From Clostridia bacterium (GTDB taxonomy: Bacteria; Bacillota; Clostridia; Christensenellales; Aristaeellaceae): DNA of 49,551 nt. The notes below the pieces were generated by a model, which saw nothing but the letters and a program-made list of their open reading frames with translations, had not been told where the DNA came from and ran no database searches. Location of the stretch: NCBI GenBank assembly GCA_017936375.1, contig JAGBFR010000004.1, positions 1 through 49,551 on the forward strand, in the 5' to 3' direction. The position numbers were made by a program, and so were the translations under genes. Shown piece by piece: positions 1 through 6,517 of the stretch (position 1 is the stretch's first letter; each line of letters opens with the position of its first letter).

Positions 1-43
1 CCGCTTAGGAGGCGGCCGCTCTATCCAGCTGAGCTATGGATGC
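1..43 (-). tRNA. tRNA-Arg(CCT), 5' part, cut by window edge
   Basis: Read on the minus strand, this is the 5' part of a tRNA. It has a 7-nt acceptor strand (GCATCCA), TA, a D arm (GCTC...GAGC) and an anticodon arm whose 7-nt loop CTCCTAA puts CCT in the anticodon position. That makes it an arginine tRNA reading AGG. The window begins near the end of the anticodon 3' strand, so the variable loop, T arm and acceptor 3' strand cannot be seen, and whether the gene is intact is unknown. It lies downstream of a second, damaged copy on the same strand. Confidence 0.8.
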
Positions 44-51
44 GTATGAAA

Positions 52-75
52 GATGAGGGCTATTACACCCTCATC
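52..75. terminator. Hairpin between the two tRNA-Arg units
   Basis: A perfect 8-bp stem (GATGAGGG / CCCTCATC) with an 8-nt loop lies between the damaged tRNA copy and the tRNA at the window edge. On the minus strand it is followed by TTTCAT, a poor T tract. It could be a weak terminator or a processing hairpin in a tRNA precursor. Confidence 0.4.
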
Positions 76-110
76 GAAATGATAGGTGAATTCTCAGAGG
101 CGGGCGAACC

Positions 111-157
111 TGTTCCGCTTAGGAGGCGGACGCTCTATCCTGCTGAGCTATGGGTGC
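111..157 (-). pseudogene. Broken tRNA-Arg(CCT) copy
   Basis: On the minus strand the first 43 positions form a good tRNA 5' region: acceptor strand GCACCCA, D arm GCTC/GAGC, and a perfect 5-bp anticodon stem TCCGC/GCGGA around loop CTCCTAA (anticodon CCT). After that the fold fails. Only five bases separate the anticodon stem from a TTCG, where about ten are normal. No 5-bp T stem can be drawn, and no acceptor 3' strand matching GCACCCA lies at the right distance. It differs from the neighbouring tRNA-Arg at only a few positions, so it looks like a duplicated gene that has lost its 3' third. A tRNA scan with a pseudogene model would settle it. Confidence 0.55.
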
Positions 158-161
158 AGAG

Positions 162-186
162 CCGATGATCCCTGAAGGATCATCGG
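162..186. terminator. Strong hairpin between pfk and tRNA-Arg
   Basis: A perfect 10-bp inverted repeat (CCGATGATCC / GGATCATCGG) with a 5-nt loop sits between the 3' end of the phosphofructokinase gene and the tRNA-Arg remnant. It is well placed to end pfk transcription on the minus strand, but no T run follows, so it may instead be a processing or stability hairpin. Confidence 0.4.
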
Positions 187-262
187 TCATCTATTATAGT
201 GGAAGTCGGGATAAAAGTCAATTGATGGCGGCGATTTTCTTTCACACGATCTGTGCGTAAGA

Positions 263-1345
263 TTACTTCACCTTGTCGCCCAGGGAGATGCCCATCGCGC
301 GCGCGGTGCGGATCTCATGGCCGTCGCGCGGGACGAACTTGGTCTTGCCCGCGACGGTGGAGAGCGGGTTGTGGGAGACGGTATTGTTGAGCATGCCGAC
401 GGCCTGACCGTACTGCTCGCTGGCGATCAGCTGGGCGGCATGGACGCCAAAATTGGTGGAGAGCATGCGGTCGTAAGCGCTGGGGGTGCCGCCGCGCTGC
501 ATGTGGCCGGGGATGACGGCGCGGGCTTCGAGGCCGGTCTTTTCCTGCAGCTCCTTGGCGAGGCGGTTGGCAATGCCGGAGAAGCCGGTCTTGGCGCGGT
601 ATTCGGCGCGCTCCTTCTTCTTCATCTTGGCTTCCTCGACGGTCATCGCACCCTCGGCGACGGCGATGATGGAGAAGGTCTTGCCCTTTTCGGTGCGCTC
701 GCGCAGCGCATCGCAGACGATATCCAGATCATACGGAATCTCGGGCAGCAGCACGATGTCCGCGCCGCCGGCGATGCCGGAATAGAGCGTCAGCCAGCCG
801 GCCTTGTTGCCCATGATCTCAATGACCATCACGCGGCCATGGCTGGCGGCGGTGGTGTGGATGCGGTCGATGACGTCGGTGGCGATGTCCACAGCGGTGT
901 GGAAACCAAAGGTGACGTCCGTGCCCCAGATGTCGTTGTCGATCGTCTTGGGCAGGCCGATGACATTGAGCCCCTCTTCGGAGAGGAGGTTCGCCGTCTT
1001 GTGCGTGCCGTTGCCGCCGAGGCAGACGAGGCAGTCCAGCTTCATTTTCTTGTAGTTCTGCTTCATCTCCTTGACCTTGTCCACGTTGTCCTCGCCGATG
1101 ACGCGCATCTCGCTGAAGGGCGTGCGGCGGGTGCCGAGGATGGTGCCGCCGAGGGTCAGGATGCCGGAGAAGTCGCTCTGCTTCATCTCGCGGTAGTTGC
1201 CCTCGATCAGGCCTGCGTAGCCGTCCTGAATACCGACGATCTCGGTATCAAAGAGGGAATAGCTCGCGCGCGCAACGCCGCGGATACAGGCGTTCAGGCC
1301 GGGGCAGTCGCCGCCGGCTGTGAGGATGCCGATGCGTCTCTTCAT
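263..1345 (-). CDS. 6-phosphofructokinase, GGNGT/PKTIDND variant
   Basis: Phosphofructokinase-family enzyme of 360 residues that phosphorylates fructose-6-phosphate in glycolysis. The N-terminal nucleotide loop (TAGGDCPG, residues 9-16) and the catalytic PKTIDND (132-138) are clear. The phosphate/Mg-binding motif reads GGNGT (110-114) instead of the usual GGDGS, so an Asn replaces the metal-binding Asp. In this family Gly at the fourth position of that motif goes with ATP use, while Lys in PKTIDND is common in pyrophosphate-dependent and group III enzymes, so the phosphoryl donor is not settled by sequence. The start has a good AGGAGG-like site (GGGAGG, 9 nt upstream). It is transcribed alone from its own promoter, divergent from the uronate operon. 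A classical ATP-PFK lies at 19756-20802. Confidence 0.9.
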   Translation of the reverse strand: MKRRIGILTAGGDCPGLNACIRGVARASYSLFDTEIVGIQDGYAGLIEGNYREMKQSDFSGILTLGGTILGTRRTPFSEMRVIGEDNVDKVKEMKQNYKKMKLDCLVCLGGNGTHKTANLLSEEGLNVIGLPKTIDNDIWGTDVTFGFHTAVDIATDVIDRIHTTAASHGRVMVIEIMGNKAGWLTLYSGIAGGADIVLLPEIPYDLDIVCDALRERTEKGKTFSIIAVAEGAMTVEEAKMKKKERAEYRAKTGFSGIANRLAKELQEKTGLEARAVIPGHMQRGGTPSAYDRMLSTNFGVHAAQLIASEQYGQAVGMLNNTVSHNPLSTVAGKTKFVPRDGHEIRTARAMGISLGDKVK

Positions 1346-1416
1346 GATGTTGTCCTCCCGTCGATAAATAATGGAAAATAGTGGAATCTTTGGGTGTCGA
1401 ACGCTTTATTGCTTAT

Positions 1417-1445
1417 ATTCTACCACCGATTACAGGGGGATACAA
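1417..1445 (-). promoter_or_regulatory. Promoter of the variant phosphofructokinase
   Basis: On the minus strand TTGTAT (1445-1440) and TAGAAT (1422-1417) are separated by exactly 17 bp, a good sigma-A match, about 70 bp upstream of the ATG. This and the uxaB promoter account for most of the signals in the 381-bp gap 1346-1726. Confidence 0.65.
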
Positions 1446-1554
1446 GGTAAAATGCGGAGATTGATCGGGAAATGACGACGAAAAACGCCCGGCGCATTGG
1501 TCAGATGACTTGTGTAGCCTCAACAAAACTTTGCGCTGGAATTTGCTGCAAATC

Positions 1555-1583
1555 TTGACGCGTGTCGGGTCGGGTGCTATACT
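1555..1583 (+). promoter_or_regulatory. Promoter of the hexuronate operon
   Basis: TTGACG (1555-1560), a 17-bp spacer and TATACT (1578-1583) form a strong sigma-A-type promoter. It is followed immediately by the inverted repeat at 1583-1609 and then a leader of roughly 120 nt before the uxaB start. Confidence 0.75.
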
Positions 1584-1609
1584 GTATCCATGATAAAATG
1601 ATGGATACA
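1583..1609. promoter_or_regulatory. Candidate operator, perfect 9+9 bp inverted repeat
   Basis: TGTATCCAT (1583-1591) and ATGGATACA (1601-1609) are exact reverse complements separated by 9 bp. The left arm begins at the last base of the -10 box, so a protein bound here would cover the transcription start. Uronate operons are commonly controlled by GntR- or LacI-family repressors that recognise palindromes. No regulator gene is adjacent, so which protein binds is unknown. An RNA role (27-nt hairpin at the 5' end of the mRNA) is an alternative. Confidence 0.6.
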
Positions 1610-1726
1610 AATGCCCTGCCGAGAAGGGTGATCCGTCATTTGTGATGCTGTATCTGTTCCGGCGGCAGCCGGAAAATGACGCGTGCCGGACATCCCGGCC
1701 ACATGATCTACTGGGAGGTAATAACC

Positions 1727-3217
1727 ATGGTTCAGCTCAATGCCACTACCCTTTCTTCTGTCGCGACTGCGCGCGGCACGATGCCCAAGACCGAGCGTGT
1801 GATTCAGTTTGGCGAGGGCGGCTTCCTGCGCGCCTTCTGTGACTGGATGATCGATCTGGCCAATGAGAAGGCCGGCATGGACGCCGGCGTTGTCATTGTG
1901 CAGCCCATCGAGCGCGGCATGATCGGCATGCTCTCCGAGCAGGACTGCCTCTACACCCAGATCCTGCGCGGCCAGGTGGATGGCAAGGCGATGAAGGATA
2001 CCCGCATCATCCAGTGCGTCAAGCGCGCGCTGTCTCCGTATGCGGACTTTGAGGGCTACCTCGCTCTGGCGCATCAGAAGGAGATCCGCGTGATCATCTC
2101 CAACACCACCGAGGCGGGCATCGTCTACACCGGCAAGGACCAGTTTGACGACAAGCCGCAGTCCTCCTTCCCGGGCAAGCTGACCCGCCTGCTCTACGAG
2201 CGCTTCACCGCCTTCGGCGGCGAGAAGGGCACCGGCTTCATCCTCCTGCCGTGCGAGCTGATCGACTACAACGGCCGCAACCTGCAGGAGTGCTGCGTGA
2301 AGACCGCCGAGCAGTGGGGCCTGTCCGAGGAGTTCAAGGCGTGGCTCGTCAATGAGAACGTCTTCTGCTCCACGCTGGTGGACCGCATCGTCACCGGTTA
2401 TCCGCGCGGCGAGGCCGAGGCCATCTGGGAGGAGCTGGGCTACAAGGACAACATGCTCAACACCGCCGAGCCGTTCGGCCTGTGGGTCATCGAGGGTCCG
2501 GCGTGGATCGAGGATGAGCTGCCCTTCAAGAAGGCCGGCTGCAACGTCGTCTTCACCCAGGACGTCACCCCGTACAAGCTGCGCAAGGTCCGCATGCTCA
2601 ACGGCGCGCACACCTCTATGGTTCTGGGCGCTTACCTCGCCGGCCACGAGATCGTCGGCGACTGCATGGCCGACACCGCGATGCGCTCCTACATGAGCCA
2701 GGCGCTCTTCAATGAGATCATGCCCACGCTCGATCTGCCGAAGGATGACCTCGAGGCGTTCGCTTCTGCGATCTTCGAGCGCTTCTCCAATCCGTTCAAC
2801 CGCCACCTGCTCCTCTCCATCGCGCTCAACAGCCAGTCCAAGTTCCGCGCCCGCGTGCTGCCGACCATCAAGGAGTACATCGCGCGCAAGGGCGAGCTGC
2901 CCAAGATCCTGACCTTCTCCATGGCCGCGTTCATCGCCTTCTACTGCGGCAGCAAGAAGGAAGACGGCTCCTTCGCCGGCGTGCGCGCTGCGGGCAATGA
3001 GTACCCGATCGCGGACGACCAGTTCGTGCTCGACTTCTTCGCCGGCATGACCGGCAAGCCGGCTGCGGAGATCGCCAAGGCCGTGCTCAGCAACGTCGAG
3101 TTCTGGGGCAGCGACCTGACGGCTGAGCTGCCGGGCTTCGAGGCTTCCGTCGCCGCGTCTCTGGAGAATATCTTCACCAAGGGCGCGAAGGCTGCGATTG
3201 ACGAGGTCGTGGGCTGA
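1727..3217 (+). CDS. uxaB: Tagaturonate reductase (altronate oxidoreductase)
   Basis: NADH-dependent reductase that interconverts D-tagaturonate and D-altronate, the second step of galacturonate breakdown. The protein is 496 residues, normal for UxaB. The start of the enzyme (RVIQFGEGGFLRAFCDWMID) closely resembles the N-terminal nucleotide-binding segment of UxaB of the polyol/mannonate dehydrogenase family, and KLRKVRMLNGAHT is the conserved C-terminal catalytic-domain segment. The reading frame is open further upstream, but the ATG at 1727 has GGGAGG 8 nt before it and starts the conserved part. It is the first gene of a tight operon, two bases before uxaA, and is probably controlled by the palindrome at 1583-1609. 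Confidence 0.93.
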   Translation: MVQLNATTLSSVATARGTMPKTERVIQFGEGGFLRAFCDWMIDLANEKAGMDAGVVIVQPIERGMIGMLSEQDCLYTQILRGQVDGKAMKDTRIIQCVKRALSPYADFEGYLALAHQKEIRVIISNTTEAGIVYTGKDQFDDKPQSSFPGKLTRLLYERFTAFGGEKGTGFILLPCELIDYNGRNLQECCVKTAEQWGLSEEFKAWLVNENVFCSTLVDRIVTGYPRGEAEAIWEELGYKDNMLNTAEPFGLWVIEGPAWIEDELPFKKAGCNVVFTQDVTPYKLRKVRMLNGAHTSMVLGAYLAGHEIVGDCMADTAMRSYMSQALFNEIMPTLDLPKDDLEAFASAIFERFSNPFNRHLLLSIALNSQSKFRARVLPTIKEYIARKGELPKILTFSMAAFIAFYCGSKKEDGSFAGVRAAGNEYPIADDQFVLDFFAGMTGKPAAEIAKAVLSNVEFWGSDLTAELPGFEASVAASLENIFTKGAKAAIDEVVG

Positions 3218-3219
3218 TT

Positions 3220-4686
3220 ATGAAGTACATCAAGATTACCGACCGCGACAACGTCGCGGTCGCCCTCCAGCCCCTCTCCAAGGGCGAGGAGATTCTGGGC
3301 GTGACGCTCACGCAGGATGTGCCGGCGGGCCACAAGTTCGCGCTGGCGGCCATCGCGCAGGGCGAGAACGTCATCAAGTATGCGTTCCCCATCGGCCATG
3401 CGACGGCGGACATCGCCGCGGGCGACTGGGTGCATACGCATAACGTCAAGACCAACCTCTCCGGCCTCCTCGAGTACACCTACAACCCGCATCCCTGCGC
3501 GGTTGAGCGTGACCGCGAGGCGACGTTCGAGGGCTATGTCCGCGAGGACGGCCGCGTCGGAATCCGCAACGAGGTCTGGATTGTGAACACTGTCGGCTGC
3601 GTGAATGGCACGAGCAAGGCGCTCGAGCGCCTCGCGCAAAAGGCTTACGGCGACCGCGTGGACGGCGTGCACTGCTTCGTGCATCCCTACGGCTGCAGCC
3701 AGCTGGGCGAGGATCATGTCAACACCCAGAAGCTGCTGGCCTCCATGGTCCGCCATCCCAATGCCGGCGCCGTGCTGGTGCTCGGCCTTGGCTGCGAAAA
3801 CAACAACGTCGCCGAGTTCAAGAAGGTGCTGGGCGAGTATAATCCCGACCGTGTCAAGTTCCTGATCACCCAGGAGGTGGAGGACGAGATCGAGGCGGGC
3901 ATGAAGCTGCTGGATGAATTGACGGCGTATGCCGCGCAGTTCAAGCGCCAGACCGTCCCGGCCTCCGAGCTGATCATCGGCCTCAAGTGCGGCGGCAGCG
4001 ACGGCCTCTCCGGCATCACCGCCAACCCGCTGCTGGGCGCCGCGTCCGATCTGCTGGCCCGTCACGGCGGCACCACGCTGCTGACTGAGGTGCCGGAGAT
4101 GTTCGGCGCGGAGACGATCCTCATGGATCGCTGCAAGGACGAGGCGACCTTCAACAAGGCCGTGTCCCTGATCAACGACTTCAAGGCGTACTTCATCCGC
4201 TACAATCAGGTGGTGTATGAGAATCCGTCCCCGGGCAACAAGGCGGGCGGCATCACCACGCTGGAGGATAAGTCCCTGGGCTGCACGCAGAAGGGCGGCA
4301 CCGCCGAGGTGCGCGACGTCCTCAAGTACTGCGAGCCTGTGAAGGAAAAGGGCCTCAACCTCGTTCAGGGCCCGGGCAACGACCTGTGCGCCATCACGGC
4401 GCTGATGGGCTCCGGCGCGCAGATGGTCCTCTTTACCACGGGCCGCGGCACGCCGGTGGGCGCGCCGATCCCGACGGTGAAGGTCGCGACCAACACCCCG
4501 CTCGCCGAGAAGAAGAAGAACTGGATCGACTTCAATGCCGGCGTCCTCGTGCAGGGCAAGAGCATGGAGGAGACCAGCGAGGAATTCTTCGCCTATCTGC
4601 TGGAGATCGCCTCCGGCAGGCAGACCCGCAGCGAAGAGCATGATTACCGCGAGATCGCGATCTTCAAGGACGGCGTGACGCTGTAA
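3220..4686 (+). CDS. uxaA: Altronate dehydratase
   Basis: Dehydrates D-altronate to 2-keto-3-deoxygluconate (KDG). At 488 residues it matches full-length UxaA. It has an N-terminal SAF-type domain (about residues 10-80) followed by the large dehydratase domain. Conserved stretches include the cysteine/histidine-rich FVHPYGCSQLGEDH, LGLGCENNN and LKCGGSDGLSGITANP, which are typical of iron-dependent UxaA/GarD enzymes. Its ATG is two bases after the uxaB stop, so the two are probably translationally coupled. Together with uxaC, uxaB and eda it covers the galacturonate branch of uronate catabolism. Confidence 0.94.
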   Translation: MKYIKITDRDNVAVALQPLSKGEEILGVTLTQDVPAGHKFALAAIAQGENVIKYAFPIGHATADIAAGDWVHTHNVKTNLSGLLEYTYNPHPCAVERDREATFEGYVREDGRVGIRNEVWIVNTVGCVNGTSKALERLAQKAYGDRVDGVHCFVHPYGCSQLGEDHVNTQKLLASMVRHPNAGAVLVLGLGCENNNVAEFKKVLGEYNPDRVKFLITQEVEDEIEAGMKLLDELTAYAAQFKRQTVPASELIIGLKCGGSDGLSGITANPLLGAASDLLARHGGTTLLTEVPEMFGAETILMDRCKDEATFNKAVSLINDFKAYFIRYNQVVYENPSPGNKAGGITTLEDKSLGCTQKGGTAEVRDVLKYCEPVKEKGLNLVQGPGNDLCAITALMGSGAQMVLFTTGRGTPVGAPIPTVKVATNTPLAEKKKNWIDFNAGVLVQGKSMEETSEEFFAYLLEIASGRQTRSEEHDYREIAIFKDGVTL

Positions 4687-4724
4687 AAATAGAGAGTGAT
4701 ATATCGACAAGGAGGACGATTCCC

Positions 4725-6131
4725 ATGAAACCGTTTATGGATGCTGACTTCCTGCTTGAAAATGATGTGGCCAAGAAGCTGTATCATGATTACGCGGAGA
4801 ATATGCCGATCTACGACTATCACTGCCACATTCCGCCGGCACAGATCGCGGAGAATCATCAGTTCGCCAACATCGGCGAGCTCATGCTCGGCGGTGACCA
4901 CTACAAGTGGCGCGTGATGCTCTCCAACGGCGTGGATGACAACCTCTGCCGCGGCAACGCCAGCTGGCTGGAAAAGTGGAAGGCCTTCGCTGCCTCCCTC
5001 AAGTACTGCGTCGGCAACCCGATGTACCACTGGACGCATCTGGAGCTGCAGCGCGTCTTCGGCATCTATGATGTCCTGAATGAGAAGACCGCCGAGGACA
5101 TCTGGAACCGCGCCAACGAGCTGCTCGCCAAGGAAGAGTTCCGCGCCCGCGGCCTCGTCGAGAAGTTCGGCGTGAAGCTCGTCTGCACCACCGACGATCC
5201 GGTGGACGACCTGCACTATCATAAGGAGATCGCCCAGCAGGACAACTCCTTCGTCGTCTATCCGGCCTGGCGCCCGGACAAGCTGCTCAATATCGACCGC
5301 GCCGGCTTTGTCGATTACATGAACACGCTCTCCCGCGTCTCCGGCGTGCAGTGCCTGAATATCGAGGCGCTCATGCAGGCCGTCGAGACCCGCCTTGACT
5401 ACTTCCACGAGAACGGCGCGCGCCTGTCCGACCATGCGCTGGATACCGTGCCCTATCAGAAGACCGACGCCGCGACCGCGGACGCCGTGCTCAAGAAGGC
5501 GCTCTCCGGCGAGGAGGTCACCAAGGAAGAGGCTGAGGCCTACAAGACCTATGTGCTCGTCGAGCTGGGCCGCCTGTACAAGGCGCGCGGCTGGGTGCAG
5601 CAGTACCACATCGGCGCGATGCGCAACAACAACCCGCGCATGTTCGAGAAGTACGGCGCGGACGTGGGCTTTGACTCCATCGACGACACCTGCATCGCCG
5701 AGAATCTGTCCCACCTGATGGCGGATCAGGAGCGCGCGGGCAACCTGCCCAAGACCATCCTCTACTGCCTCAACCCGAAGGACAACTACGTCATCGGCAC
5801 CATGCTGGGCAACTTCCAGGGCGAGGGCATTCCGGGCAAGATCCAGTTCGGCTCCGGCTGGTGGTTCTGCGATCAGCAGTTCGGCATGATCGAGCAGATG
5901 AAGTCCCTGGCCTCCCTGGGCCTGCTGGGCCGCTTCGTCGGCATGCTGACCGACTCCCGCTCCTTCATCTCCTACACCCGCCACGAGTACTTCCGCCGCA
6001 TCCTGTGCAACCTGATCGGTCACTGGGTTGAGAACGGCGAGTACCCGGAGGACTACGAGACGCTGGGCGAGATCGTCAAGGGCATCTGCTACAACAATGC
6101 CGTGGCGTACTTCGGTATGGACGTCAAGTAA
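4725..6131 (+). CDS. uxaC: Glucuronate isomerase
   Basis: Isomerises D-glucuronate to fructuronate and D-galacturonate to tagaturonate, the entry step of the pathway. The 468 residues match UxaC, an amidohydrolase-superfamily enzyme. The HCHIPP motif near residue 32 supplies N-terminal histidine ligands. LSNGVDD, CTTDDPVDDL and the C-terminal GSGWWFCD and MLTDSRSF segments are family hallmarks. It lies 38 bp after uxaA with AAGGAGG upstream of the ATG, in the same operon. Confidence 0.94.
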   Translation: MKPFMDADFLLENDVAKKLYHDYAENMPIYDYHCHIPPAQIAENHQFANIGELMLGGDHYKWRVMLSNGVDDNLCRGNASWLEKWKAFAASLKYCVGNPMYHWTHLELQRVFGIYDVLNEKTAEDIWNRANELLAKEEFRARGLVEKFGVKLVCTTDDPVDDLHYHKEIAQQDNSFVVYPAWRPDKLLNIDRAGFVDYMNTLSRVSGVQCLNIEALMQAVETRLDYFHENGARLSDHALDTVPYQKTDAATADAVLKKALSGEEVTKEEAEAYKTYVLVELGRLYKARGWVQQYHIGAMRNNNPRMFEKYGADVGFDSIDDTCIAENLSHLMADQERAGNLPKTILYCLNPKDNYVIGTMLGNFQGEGIPGKIQFGSGWWFCDQQFGMIEQMKSLASLGLLGRFVGMLTDSRSFISYTRHEYFRRILCNLIGHWVENGEYPEDYETLGEIVKGICYNNAVAYFGMDVK

Positions 6132-6146
6132 TTTCCGGAGGAGACT

Positions 6147-6476
6147 ATGCAGACTTTCTCTTCTCAGGATCAGGCGCAGTGGATCGAGCTGGGCGGCGGC
6201 ACGCGCCGCAAGATCCGCTCCTACAACGGAGAGATCATGCTCGTCGAGGTGAATTTCGACGACGGCGCCGTGGGCAGCGACCACAGCCATCCGCATGCGC
6301 AGATTTCCTATGTGCTCTCGGGCGAATTCACCTACCACATCGAGGGCAAGGCCCATACGATGAAGGTCGGCGATTCCATCGTCGTGGACGGCGGAAAGAT
6401 TCACGGCTGCACCTGCGTCAAGGCGGGCACGCTGCTGGACGTCTTCACCCCGATGCGCGAGGATTTCGTTAAATAA
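6147..6476 (+). CDS. kdgF: KdgF-type cupin, uronate linearisation
   Basis: Small single-domain cupin of 109 residues. KdgF proteins convert the 4,5-unsaturated uronates released by polysaccharide lyases and unsaturated glucuronyl hydrolases into linear 4-deoxy-5-keto-uronate. The metal-binding cupin motif is visible as H46, H48, H50 and Q52 in DHSHPHAQISYVLSGEF, with a second His at 86. It starts 15 bp after uxaC with a GGAGGA site, inside the operon. Its presence suggests that the cell uses unsaturated uronates from pectin or glycosaminoglycans as well as free hexuronates. Assignment rests on the motif and context; other small cupins share this fold. Confidence 0.8.
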   Translation: MQTFSSQDQAQWIELGGGTRRKIRSYNGEIMLVEVNFDDGAVGSDHSHPHAQISYVLSGEFTYHIEGKAHTMKVGDSIVVDGGKIHGCTCVKAGTLLDVFTPMREDFVK

Positions 6477-6483
6477 ACAATTC

Positions 6484-6500
6484 ATTATGCAAGGCATAAT
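6484..6500 (+). promoter_or_regulatory. Small intercistronic hairpin before eda
   Basis: ATTATGC and GCATAAT form a perfect 7-bp stem with a 3-nt loop in the short gap between kdgF and eda. It ends three bases before the GAGGAGG ribosome binding site. It could protect the 5' end of a processed eda message or tune its translation. Confidence 0.45.
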
Positions 6501-6517
6501 TTGAGGAGGTAATACCC

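Noticed and set aside
65-75. Possible acceptor 3' strand for the broken tRNA-Arg
   Set aside because: The + strand sequence at 65-71 could pair with GCACCCA at six of seven positions, but it lies about 40 nt too far away and is part of a separate hairpin.
1413-1610. 65-codon open frame on the minus strand between pfk and uxaB
   Set aside because: It overlaps both promoters and the operator-like repeat and has no ribosome site.
2941-4710. Open reading frame of 589 codons antisense to uxaA
   Set aside because: It is the GC-rich complement of an unmistakable gene, has no ribosome site and its translation is low-complexity Ala/Arg/Leu/His-rich.
4644-6497. Open reading frame of 617 codons antisense to uxaC and kdgF
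   Set aside because: Same reason: it mirrors two conserved genes and shows no domain.
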